A DNA stretch of 64,000 nucleotides, from the NCBI RefSeq assembly GCF_005311025.1, contig NZ_CP031747.1:1736001-1800000 (forward strand). Direction: 5' to 3'. Source of the DNA: Alcaligenes faecalis. Its GTDB lineage: Bacteria; Pseudomonadota; Gammaproteobacteria; Burkholderiales; Burkholderiaceae_B. Shown here piece by piece: positions 56,417 to 64,000 of the stretch. Under the pieces are notes generated by a model. That model saw nothing but the letters and a program-made list of their open reading frames with translations. It ran no database searches and was not told where the DNA came from. The translations under genes were made by a program, and so were the position numbers. Position 1 is the first letter of the stretch. Each line of letters starts with the position of its first letter.

Positions 56417-57268
56417 ATGTCTGCAAGTATTGTATTTCACTTGCTCGCCGCACTGGCGTACATCGTGCTGTCGATCTCGCTCTGGCGTCCGTTGACTCGC
56501 GGCAGCACCCGAACCGTACTGAACGCCCCCAGCCGGGTGGCCTTGCTCTGCGCCATCATTGTGCACGGAGCGGGCCTGCTGCTGACTATTGTGCTGCCCC
56601 AGGGGCTGCATCTGAGCTGGGCACTGGCCTTGTCAGCGGCAATCTGGCTGGGCATGGTGGTGTTCTGGTTCCAAAGCCTGTATCTGCGTCTGGACAGCCT
56701 GCTGCTCATTCTACTGCCTGCAGCCACAATCGTCAGCCTGCTGGCCATGGCCTTTCCCGAAGGCCATATCGTCAACCATGTCGGCAATGAATGGCTACGG
56801 ATTCACTTGATGATTGCGCTGGTCGCCTATGGGCTTAGCACCGTGGCGGCTTTGCACGCTGTCTTGATGACGGCTCTGGACCGTCAGTTGCACCGCCCTA
56901 TTCTTCATCAGGAGCAACGTGGTTTGTTCAGCCGGGTTCTGGACACCATGCCGCCCCTGCTGGTGCAAGAGGAGCTGCTGTTTCGCCTGATCCGTGTCTC
57001 TTTCGTAATTCTGACCTTCACGATTCTGAGCGGTGCCGCCGTCTCCATGGCGATAGACGGTAAATTTTTGCCCGCCGACCACAAAACTGTCTTTACCTTG
57101 CTATCCTGGGTTACATTTGGTGGCTTATTATGGGGTCGGAAACAGTATGGATGGCGTGGTCGCGTTGCCTTGCGCTGGACCTTGGCCGGTTTTGCCTTCC
57201 TGCTGCTGGCCTATACAGGCAGCCACTTTGTACTAGACGTCATCTTGCAACGAGGGAAAATTGGGTAA
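56417..57268 (+). CDS. CcsA-like inner-membrane protein (YpjD)
   Basis: A 283-residue protein with about eight helices of the CcsA/HemX cytochrome-assembly family, resembling E. coli YpjD, which is also divergent from ffh. A conserved histidine/tryptophan region is YGWRGRVALRWTLAGF. Start at ATG 56417. Exact function is not established. The next gene overlaps its end. Confidence 0.88.
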   Translation: MSASIVFHLLAALAYIVLSISLWRPLTRGSTRTVLNAPSRVALLCAIIVHGAGLLLTIVLPQGLHLSWALALSAAIWLGMVVFWFQSLYLRLDSLLLILLPAATIVSLLAMAFPEGHIVNHVGNEWLRIHLMIALVAYGLSTVAALHAVLMTALDRQLHRPILHQEQRGLFSRVLDTMPPLLVQEELLFRLIRVSFVILTFTILSGAAVSMAIDGKFLPADHKTVFTLLSWVTFGGLLWGRKQYGWRGRVALRWTLAGFAFLLLAYTGSHFVLDVILQRGKIG

Positions 57269-57512
57269 AGTCTTATTTTGGGTTGTCGCCATCCTGGCGG
57301 CCATGATCATTGCCCGCATCGTGTCGCAAAACAAGGCCCGCAAGCGCAATCCACCCAACCCCACCATGCGTCCCCCGCGCAAGCAAGGTGCTGCTGAAGA
57401 AATGGTCCGTTGCGCACACTGTGGGATTTATCTGCCACGCTCCGAAGCCTTGATGAGCAATCATCACACCTGGTGCAGCCTGGAACACGCCAAGCGCGGC
57501 CCACGCAGCTAA
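57261..57512 (+). CDS. PP0621-like small membrane protein with Cys-rich motif
   Basis: An 83-residue protein with an N-terminal helix (VLFWVVAILAAMIIARIV) and a C-terminal zinc-knuckle-like CAHCGIYLPRSEAL, HHTWCSLEHA. It begins at TTG 57261 with GAGGGA upstream, overlapping the CcsA-like gene by eight bases. Function unknown. Confidence 0.8.
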   Translation: MGKVLFWVVAILAAMIIARIVSQNKARKRNPPNPTMRPPRKQGAAEEMVRCAHCGIYLPRSEALMSNHHTWCSLEHAKRGPRS

Positions 57513-57516
57513 CGCC

Positions 57517-58152
57517 ATGGCTCGCATGCACCACGCCTACGACCTGGACCGACAGGGCTGGCTGAAACCTCATGCCAATGTCCTGCGCGCCCTGTCACCC
57601 AATCAGGATGACCGCCCCGAGGGCGACACTCCGACCTTGCTGGTGCTGCACAATATCAGCCTGCCACCGCAAGAGTTCGGCGGGCCCTACATTCGGGATT
57701 TTTTTCAGAACAAGCTGGATATCAGCGCCCACCCCTGGTTCGAGAACATCCGGGACCTGAAAGTTTCGGCTCACTTTCTGATCCAGCGCACTGGCCACAT
57801 CATCCAGTTTGTTCCCACTACCCGCCGCGCCTGGCATGCGGGTGTGTCGCGCTTTGAAGACCGCGAGCGCTGCAATGATTTCTCTATTGGCATTGAACTG
57901 GAAGGCAGCGATTTCGAGCCATTTACAGAAGCGCAGTACCGGGAGCTGTCCCGCCTGGGCCGCGCTTTACGTATGCGCCATAATTTGCGCGCCGTACGTG
58001 GCCATGAGCACATCGCTCCGGGGCGCAAGACAGATCCGGGCCCTTTCTTTGATTGGGAACGGGTGAAGCGGGAACATGGCTGGCCCAAAGAAACCTTGCC
58101 GGAACAAGAGTTGGGACCAAAGCCAAGACAAGTGCCAGATCAAGACCGATAA
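57517..58152 (+). CDS. ampD: AmpD, anhydro-muropeptide amidase
   Basis: A 211-residue zinc amidase that splits anhydroMurNAc from the peptide during cell-wall recycling and so lowers AmpC induction. Zinc ligands and active site: VLHNISLPPQEFGG, WHAGVSRFEDRERCNDFSIGIELEG, and the later VRGHEHIAPGRKTDPG. It starts 5 bp after the previous stop. Its last 13 bp overlap the convergent 2-hydroxy-acid gene. Confidence 0.95.
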   Translation: MARMHHAYDLDRQGWLKPHANVLRALSPNQDDRPEGDTPTLLVLHNISLPPQEFGGPYIRDFFQNKLDISAHPWFENIRDLKVSAHFLIQRTGHIIQFVPTTRRAWHAGVSRFEDRERCNDFSIGIELEGSDFEPFTEAQYRELSRLGRALRMRHNLRAVRGHEHIAPGRKTDPGPFFDWERVKREHGWPKETLPEQELGPKPRQVPDQDR

Positions 58153-59258
58153 AGTAGTTCAGGGCCAATATCGGCCAAGGTATTGCAGCCGGTCAGCGCC
58201 ATCGCCACTTCCAGCTCCGCCCGCAAAATATGCAGGATATGAGCAACACCAGCCGCTCCTGCAGCGGCCAGGCCATAAATATAGGGACGGCCGATCATCA
58301 CAGCTGTTGCTCCCAGCGCCAATGCCTTGAGCACATCTGTTCCGCGACGAATACCGCCATCCATCAGGACCGGCACCCTGCCCTGCACGACCTGACAAAC
58401 CTGAACCAAGACGTCCACAGAAGCGGGGGCACCATCCAAGGTTCGCCCACCGTGATTGGACACAACAATCCCGGCAACCCCCATCTCCAGGGCTCGCTGA
58501 GCATCACGGGGTCGCATGATTCCCTTCACCCAAACAGGCAAAGGACAGTTCTGCACCAGCCAGGCCAGATCATCCCAAGTCGGGGCCGTATCTAGCAAAC
58601 CACTGCCAAACAAAGGACTGGTGCCTGCTGCGCCTAAAACCGCCTGCTGCGTGGGGGCACCCCGCAAATTCACGGCATCCACACCTGCGGGCAAGGCAAA
58701 GCCCGCACGCTGTTCCTGATTACGCACACCATTTACCGCAGCATCCACTGTCAGCATCAGCGCGGTATACCCTGCCGCTTCAAGCCGCCCCAGTAAATCC
58801 AGAGTAAATGCGCGATCCCTTTGCCAATACCACTGCGCCCATAAGGGGGCATGCGCCTGTGCAGCAATCTCTTCAAAGGAATGACTGGACTGCATGCTGA
58901 TGACGCTGGTCGCCCCCATCGCCCCCGCGCCCAACACACTGGCCAATTCACCGTCAGGGTGAGCCAATCGCTGATAAGCCACGGGAGCCAGAAGAATCGG
59001 GTAGTCCATGGACTGCCCTTGCAGCGTCAAACAGGTGGAAGGCTGATCAAACGTGCTTAAAGCAGCAGGCCATAAGCCCCAGCGCCCGAAGCTGGCCAGG
59101 TTATCTTGCAGCGTCAGCTCATCCGCCGCCCCTGCACTGAAATACGCCCAGTCCTGCGCGCGCATACGCTGACGGGCATACGATTCGTAATCCCTCAAGC
59201 AGGCAATCTGAGCCGGGATGCTACTGAGCGGGGGCAGTCGTTCTTGGGACATGGTCAA
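58140..59258 (-). CDS. FMN-dependent alpha-hydroxy-acid oxidase/dehydrogenase
   Basis: A 372-residue member of the LldD/glycolate oxidase family. It has YFSAGAADELTLQDN near the active-site tyrosine, VWVKGIMRPRDAQ, the catalytic histidine in VSNHGGRTLDG and the FMN site VLMDGGIRRGTDVLKAL. Substrate may be lactate, glycolate or mandelate. It sits 15 bp downstream of piuC, so it is probably in the iron-regulated operon. Confidence 0.9.
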   Translation of the reverse strand: MTMSQERLPPLSSIPAQIACLRDYESYARQRMRAQDWAYFSAGAADELTLQDNLASFGRWGLWPAALSTFDQPSTCLTLQGQSMDYPILLAPVAYQRLAHPDGELASVLGAGAMGATSVISMQSSHSFEEIAAQAHAPLWAQWYWQRDRAFTLDLLGRLEAAGYTALMLTVDAAVNGVRNQEQRAGFALPAGVDAVNLRGAPTQQAVLGAAGTSPLFGSGLLDTAPTWDDLAWLVQNCPLPVWVKGIMRPRDAQRALEMGVAGIVVSNHGGRTLDGAPASVDVLVQVCQVVQGRVPVLMDGGIRRGTDVLKALALGATAVMIGRPYIYGLAAAGAAGVAHILHILRAELEVAMALTGCNTLADIGPELLYRS

Positions 59259-59273
59259 TCAAGCTCCAGGCGA

Positions 59274-59954
59274 TCAGACATCGCTCCATTCACGCAGCAA
59301 ATTATGATAAATCCCCGTCAAGCGTGACAGCTCCTGGGCATCCGCATTCTGCTTGGCCAGTTGTTGAATGCTCTGATCCAGCTCCCATAGCAACTTGCGT
59401 TGATGCGCATGGCGCACCATGCTTTGCGTCCAGAAAAACGAGGCATAGCGCGTTCCTTTAGTGACAGGCTGGACGCGATGCAGACTCGTTCCGGGATACA
59501 CCACCATATGTCCTGCAGGCAACTTGATGGACTGCGTGCCGTACACATCTTCAATAACCAGTTCCCCACCCTCGTACTCATCCGGATCGCTAAAGAACAA
59601 GGTCGTGGACACATCCGTACGCAAGCGCTGAGCCGTGCCAGGAACCGTAAAAATCGCGTTATCAATGTGCGTGCCGTACTCCCCGCCACCCTCGTAACGA
59701 TTAAAGCGTGGCGGCAGCATACGCAAAGGCAAGGCAGCGGCAATAAAGCCGCTGTGCTGACCCAGTACGTGCATCAGAAACTCGCCCATCTGGCGAGACA
59801 CGGCTGCATCCAGAGGCAGTTGCAGGTTCCGTTTGCTGTGCTGGGCCAGATAACCCGCCGTCGCACGCCCATCCTCCCACTGCGCCTGCTCCAGGGCCTG
59901 GCGACAGTCTCGCAATTGCTCAGCGTTAAGAACGTCCGGGATAGTAATCAGCAT
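59274..59954 (-). CDS. piuC: PiuC-type Fe(II)/2-oxoglutarate PKHD hydroxylase
   Basis: A 226-residue PKHD-type hydroxylase (PiuC/YbiX). Iron ligands are the HxD in [12 protein letters not shown] and the distal His in SLHRVQPV, and the 2-oxoglutarate arginine in [10 protein letters not shown]. Start at ATG 59954, MLITIPDVL; an upstream start is possible. It commonly follows a TonB siderophore receptor, as here, and its substrate is not known. Confidence 0.92.
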   Translation of the reverse strand: MLITIPDVLNAEQLRDCRQALEQAQWEDGRATAGYLAQHSKRNLQLPLDAAVSRQMGEFLMHVLGQHSGFIAAALPLRMLPPRFNRYEGGGEYGTHIDNAIFTVPGTAQRLRTDVSTTLFFSDPDEYEGGELVIEDVYGTQSIKLPAGHMVVYPGTSLHRVQPVTKGTRYASFFWTQSMVRHAHQRKLLWELDQSIQQLAKQNADAQELSRLTGIYHNLLREWSDV

Positions 59955-60004
59955 GGGATACCTGCAAGAACAAAAAAAGCACAAAGTCGTACGAGAAGCA
60001 GACA

Positions 60005-60025
60005 GGCCGCCTCAAGAGGGCGGCC
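60005..60025 (-). other. Hairpin between the receptor gene and piuC
   Basis: GGCCGCC (60005-60011) and GGGCGGCC (60018-60025) pair around a short loop in the 99-bp gap. Without a T tract it may set relative expression of the two genes. Confidence 0.45.
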
Positions 60026-60053
60026 CATCTGACTTTACACTACAAGGTGCAAC

Positions 60054-62249
60054 TTACTCGAAGCGGTAAGAGGCATTAAACATGTAGGACCGGCCTGGAC
60101 CGACGTTGGCAAAAATACCAACGTGAGAGGCATCATACATGCGCACATTGCTGATGTTGTTGACGTTGAACTGGAAGGACACGTTCTTGTTCAGGTCGTA
60201 GCGCGCCATCGCATCGTAACGCCAGTAAGAAGGCAGTTTCAATTGGTTGGCGTCATCCACAAAGCGCTTGCCTACAAATGTGGCACCTGCGCCCAAGGTC
60301 AACTCGGGCATGATTTTGTAGGTTGTCCAGATATTGAAGCTCTGCTTGGAGATGAACTTCATCTGGTTGCCGTCAAAGACGTTATTGCCGCTGCGATATT
60401 TCTTGATCTTGGGGTCCAGATAGGTGTAACCAGCCCACAGATTCCAGTTCGGAGTAATCGCACCAGCCGCGCCCAACTCCAGACCACGCACACGATTGCT
60501 GCCACTCAAGGACACGTCACCGGTCAACGGATCAGTAGAGCGAGCATCTTTCTTGTCGGTCTGGAAAATGGCCGCTGTCAAAGACAACTTCTCGTCAGCC
60601 ACATCCCACTTGGTCCCCAGTTCCCAGCTGTAGCTGCGCTCTGGCTTCAAGTCACGAATTGCTGCTCCGCCTGCCGGGCCATCTGCACCACCGGCCTGAC
60701 CCAGGTTTTCACCCGTAGGATTTGAAGATGTACCGTAGCTCAGATAAATGGAACCATTTTGTGCGGGTTTGTAGACCACGCCCAACTGGTAGTTCCACAT
60801 ATCGTCTTTGCGAGACTCTTTGGTGTTGTCGGCTTCAAAGCGATCAAAGCGCAGACCACCATTGATCATCCACTGATCATTCAAGGTCACAGTGTCAAAG
60901 ATGTAGGCCGAACGGGTCTTGATATCGCCGGTTTTGGTCTTGGGACCGTACTGCAGCGAATAGTTGTACTGTCGATTAGGGTTCGGGTCGTAGAACGAGT
61001 CAGTATCACGGCCTGGGCCACCCGTCATCGCTTTGTTGTGGATTTCCTCCTTACTGATTTCCACACCTGCAACGATGTCATGCTTGATCGAACCAGTATT
61101 AAAGCTGCCGTAAACATCTGTCTGGTTCAACAGAGACTCAGCAACACGGTAGTTCGTACGGTCGTCACGACGGAACTGCAAGCCAGCACCTTCCGTCGCG
61201 CAAGCCCCACCTGCACCTGCGGCGCAGTTATCAAAAGACGGACGCGTCATCAGATAGTGATTCAGAGTCTTGCTGTAACGCGTGACGTTACGCACCGTGA
61301 AACGATCATTCAGATCATGTTCGACGCTGGCCGAAGCGGTATCGGCAATGTACTTGCGAAAGTCCACATTGCGGCGACCGTAAAAGTTATCGCGGTCCGC
61401 TTCCAGTGGGGTGACGCGATCCGGATTGGCAGCATTCTTGAAAGGAAAGCCCAAGTCCGGCATGTCCTTGTTCTCAAGACGCGAGTAAGACAAGGTCACA
61501 CGCGTTGGCGTACCCAAACCAAAGGCGATGGAAGGAGCAATGCCCCAGCGATCAATCTTTACACCATCGCGCCCTGCCACTTCGCCGCCCATACGCATCA
61601 GATTCAGACGGATGGCGCCGGTATCCGAGAAAGCGTAGTTACCGTCAGCAGTCAGACGATATTGATCAGACGTGCCATAACCCGCTTCCACCTGGAAGAA
61701 GTCTTTCAGCTTGGGAGACTTGGTCACCAGATTCAGGCTGCCGCCGGTACCGCCACGGCCGGTATAAGCCGAGCTGGGACCTTTCAAGACTTCAACCGAT
61801 TCCAGGTTGAAGGTCTCGTGCGAGCCACGGGAGTAGTCGCGCACACCGTCGATGAAAATATCGGTACTGGCTTCGTAACCCCGGATAAAGGGACGGTCAC
61901 CCATAGGCGTGCCTCCTTCGCCCGATCCCAGGGTAATGCCAGGAGTCGTACGCAACACATCTTGCAGCGACGTTGCGCCACGGTCCCTGATCACCTCCTC
62001 CGGGATCACGGTGATGGAACGCGGGGTGTTAAGCAATGTCTCGGAAAACTTCACCGATTGCGCTTTATGCGCTTGAAAACCATCAATGCCATTAGCATCC
62101 GTCGTGCCTTGAACTTTGATGGATTGCAGCTCGGTCACGCCTGGATTGGCGGTTTGAGCAATTGCAGGAGTTGTCAGAGCAGCAAACAATGCTGCGGACA
62201 AAACCGTCTCGGCGAACCGACGAGGCGGCAGGGTGGAAACAAACAACAT
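60054..62249 (-). CDS. TonB-dependent siderophore receptor
   Basis: A 731-residue outer-membrane receptor. The start at ATG 62249 has GGAG 6 bp upstream; earlier in-frame Met codons exist. A signal peptide (FAETVLSAALFAALTTPAIA) precedes a plug domain (LLNTPRSITVIPEEVIRDRG, FIRGYEASTDIFIDGVRD, VLKGPSSAYTGRGGTGGSL) and a 22-strand barrel ending SYMFNASYRFE. It is of the Fiu/PiuA type, taking up catecholate-type Fe(III) complexes. Iron box-like sites lie upstream. Confidence 0.93.
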   Translation of the reverse strand: MLFVSTLPPRRFAETVLSAALFAALTTPAIAQTANPGVTELQSIKVQGTTDANGIDGFQAHKAQSVKFSETLLNTPRSITVIPEEVIRDRGATSLQDVLRTTPGITLGSGEGGTPMGDRPFIRGYEASTDIFIDGVRDYSRGSHETFNLESVEVLKGPSSAYTGRGGTGGSLNLVTKSPKLKDFFQVEAGYGTSDQYRLTADGNYAFSDTGAIRLNLMRMGGEVAGRDGVKIDRWGIAPSIAFGLGTPTRVTLSYSRLENKDMPDLGFPFKNAANPDRVTPLEADRDNFYGRRNVDFRKYIADTASASVEHDLNDRFTVRNVTRYSKTLNHYLMTRPSFDNCAAGAGGACATEGAGLQFRRDDRTNYRVAESLLNQTDVYGSFNTGSIKHDIVAGVEISKEEIHNKAMTGGPGRDTDSFYDPNPNRQYNYSLQYGPKTKTGDIKTRSAYIFDTVTLNDQWMINGGLRFDRFEADNTKESRKDDMWNYQLGVVYKPAQNGSIYLSYGTSSNPTGENLGQAGGADGPAGGAAIRDLKPERSYSWELGTKWDVADEKLSLTAAIFQTDKKDARSTDPLTGDVSLSGSNRVRGLELGAAGAITPNWNLWAGYTYLDPKIKKYRSGNNVFDGNQMKFISKQSFNIWTTYKIMPELTLGAGATFVGKRFVDDANQLKLPSYWRYDAMARYDLNKNVSFQFNVNNISNVRMYDASHVGIFANVGPGRSYMFNASYRFE

Positions 62250-62364
62250 CACCAGCTCCATGTGGTAGTTATCGCTCTTTTTTGGGCAGTGCCATCGAAT
62301 CAAGTCCGATCGCTCGCTATTAGCGATGTTTCGCTGCCAGATAAGCGCTTTTAAAGGAAGCGGT

Positions 62365-62385
62365 AATATCAATCATTCTTATTAT
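62365..62385 (-). promoter_or_regulatory. Fur-box-like site (proximal) upstream of the receptor
   Basis: Read on the minus strand, ATAATAAGAATGATTGATAT resembles the Fur consensus AATGATAATnATTATCATT and sits about 115-135 bp upstream of the start. Confidence 0.5.
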
Positions 62386-62471
62386 GAAGTCCATCCAAAT
62401 CTTACGATTTCCTGAAATTCGGTTCAAAAACCGCGTTTTTGTCCTTACATTGTGGCGTCCATACATCGTAT

Positions 62472-62491
62472 TACGATCAATTCTCATTAAG
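62472..62491 (-). promoter_or_regulatory. Fur-box-like site (distal) upstream of the receptor
   Basis: CTTAATGAGAATTGATCGTA on the minus strand carries the AATGAGAATT core typical of Fur sites. Confidence 0.4.
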
Positions 62492-62588
62492 ATGGACAAA
62501 AAATAAAAAATCGCTTAGCCACAAACGTTTGTTTAGTCCCTTATCTCCCCGCTTCTCCCCTTAGTCCTCTGCCAATGGACGCAAAAAA

Positions 62589-62617
62589 GCCTTGATCTTA
62601 AAAATGAAGATCAAGGC
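62589..62617 (-). terminator. Terminator after htpG
   Basis: GCCTTGATCTT / AAGATCAAGGC, an 11-bp stem with a 7-nt loop, followed on the minus strand by a T run, 57 bp beyond the htpG stop. Confidence 0.85.
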
Positions 62618-62673
62618 TATGAGGATAAACGCTTGCTGACTCCACCCACAGGCAGAGCCAGCAAGATTCAGGT

Positions 62674-64000
62674 TTACAGATTCAACAGCAAGCGGTTCAC
62701 ACGCTTCACAAAACTGGCGGGATCTTGCAATGCGGCACCTTCGGCCAGCATGGCTTGTTCCAGCAGCAACTGTGCCCACTCACCAAAAGCCTCGTCGTCA
62801 GCGGCCTGGACTTTGGCGATCAAGGCGTGCTCAGGGTTGATTTCCAGAATCGGCTTGACCTCAGGAGCTTCCTGGCCAGCGGCTTGCAGCATACGCAGCA
62901 GGTGCGGGCTCAGTTCGTTGGCATCGACCACCACGCAAGCAGGGGAATCGACCAGACGGGCAGTAATGCGCACTTCCTTGACCTTCTCGCCCAGTGTGGT
63001 TTGCAGACGCTCGACCAGAGGTTTGAAGGTTTCAGCCACTTCTGCCTGATGTTTCTTTTCTTCCTCGTCCGCCAGCGAATCCAGGTCCAGGCCACCCTTG
63101 GCCACGGATACCAGTTGCTTGCCTTCAAATTCGCGCAAGTAAGACAACATCCACTCGTCCACACGGTCGGACATCAACAGCACTTCGATGCCTTTCTTGC
63201 GGAATACTTCCAGATGCGGGCTGTTAGATGCAGCGGCAAAAGTGTCAGCCGTGACGTAGTAGATCTTGTCCTGACCTTCTTTCATGCGACCGATGTAGTC
63301 GTTCAAGGAAACGACCTGCGCCGAACCTTCCTGATTCGTGGAGGCAAAGCGCAGCAAGGCAGCGATACGGGCCTGATTGCCCATGTCTTCGCCAGTGCCT
63401 TCTTTCAGGACCTGGCCGAACTGGTTCCAGAACTCGGCATATTGCTCGGCTTGGTTCTCGGCCAGATCTTCCAGCAAGGACAGGATGCGCTTGGCACTAC
63501 CCTCACGGATGGCACGCACATCACGGCTTTCTTGCAGGATTTCACGCGAAACGTTCAGCGGCAGGTCGGCCGAATCGATCACACCGCGCACAAAGCGCAG
63601 GTAAGCAGGCAGCAGCTGCTCGGCGTCGTCCATGATGAATACGCGTTTCACGTACAGCTTCACGCCACGGCGAGCATCGCGGTCCCACAAGTCAAACGGG
63701 GCCTGCTTGGGGACGAACAAGAGCTGGGTGTATTCGCTACGACCTTCGACCCGGTTGTGTGTCCAGGCCAGAGGGTTCTCGTAATCGTGAGCGATATGCT
63801 TGTAGAACTCCTGGTACTGCTCGTCGGTGATTTCCGACTTGGAGCGTGTCCACAAGGCGCTGGCCTGGTTCACGCTTTCCCACTCGTCCTGCTTTACTTG
63901 TTGCTGCTTTTCTTCGTCCCACTCTTCCTTGCGCATTTGCACGGGCAAGGAGATGTGATCGGAGTAGCGACGCAGCACGTTGCGCAGTCGCCAGCCGTCC
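62674..64000 (-). CDS. htpG: Chaperone HtpG (Hsp90), C-terminal part
   Basis: About 442 codons are visible; the N-terminal ATPase domain lies beyond the window end. Middle-domain hallmarks are [39 protein letters not shown] and the later [14 protein letters not shown]; the C-terminal dimerisation domain closes with [11 protein letters not shown]. It is a general stress chaperone. It is separated from the iron operon by a terminator. Confidence 0.96.
   Translation of the reverse strand, partial: DGWRLRNVLRRYSDHISLPVQMRKEEWDEEKQQQVKQDEWESVNQASALWTRSKSEITDEQYQEFYKHIAHDYENPLAWTHNRVEGRSEYTQLLFVPKQAPFDLWDRDARRGVKLYVKRVFIMDDAEQLLPAYLRFVRGVIDSADLPLNVSREILQESRDVRAIREGSAKRILSLLEDLAENQAEQYAEFWNQFGQVLKEGTGEDMGNQARIAALLRFASTNQEGSAQVVSLNDYIGRMKEGQDKIYYVTADTFAAASNSPHLEVFRKKGIEVLLMSDRVDEWMLSYLREFEGKQLVSVAKGGLDLDSLADEEEKKHQAEVAETFKPLVERLQTTLGEKVKEVRITARLVDSPACVVVDANELSPHLLRMLQAAGQEAPEVKPILEINPEHALIAKVQAADDEAFGEWAQLLLEQAMLAEGAALQDPASFVKRVNRLLLNL

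Noticed and set aside
58140-58152. Overlap of convergent ampD and the hydroxy-acid gene as a sign of error
   Set aside because: A 13-bp convergent overlap at two complete family-length genes is ordinary.

Overview
The window looks like chromosome of a beta-proteobacterium of the Alcaligenaceae (Alcaligenes, Bordetella or Achromobacter type, with Alcaligenes the best guess). This rests on gene content and order seen by eye: moderate-to-high GC, a tamA-tamB-apbC block beside metG, dcd next to a large basic amino-acid decarboxylase, and ffh divergent from a ypjD-like gene. No database search was run.

Layout. 1-4452: glyoxylate assimilation genes (end of hyi, glxR, then ttuD, a GlcG-like gene and pyruvate kinase), taking tartronate semialdehyde through glycerate to pyruvate. 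4453-5062: a non-coding stretch with an sRNA candidate on the minus strand. 5063-10020: coq7, then a cbb3-type oxidase operon (CcoN, CcoO, a small cytochrome c, a SCO copper protein, a membrane protein) on the minus strand. 10545-12266: an OsmC-like gene, thyA and folA. 12438-24038: a long minus-strand block (apbC, tamA, tamB, dcd, decarboxylase, flavoprotein, gcvH). 24141-27779: metG and a cation diffusion facilitator. 27822-31744: a LysR regulator, ureidoglycine aminohydrolase, a guanine-deaminase-like enzyme and a probably iron-regulated YncE-like lipoprotein. The purine genes feed glyoxylate to the first cluster.

32115-46689: accessory metabolism and regulation. It includes a GNAT-dUTPase fusion, an aldolase/MFS/isomerase operon behind a perfect FNR/ANR-type site, an AraC protein with a degenerate receiver, ChaA, LysR/SDR and LysR/GNAT genes, and an HTH/membrane-protein pair whose promoter is bracketed by a 15-bp inverted repeat.

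46760-52005: a small genomic island inserted at the 3' end of tRNA-Gly(CCC), bounded by a 23-bp direct repeat. Its tyrosine integrase and serine recombinase are both pseudogenes, but an overlapping two-gene cassette (a two-TM membrane protein plus a 151-aa soluble protein) is intact. This is the best candidate for an undescribed system, possibly a defence module; that function is inference only.

52259-64000: trmB, pip, thiS, a LysM/BON protein, ffh, a CcsA-like protein, a small PP0621-like protein, ampD, then an iron-uptake operon (TonB receptor, PiuC hydroxylase, FMN 2-hydroxy-acid enzyme) and the C-terminal part of htpG, cut by the window end.
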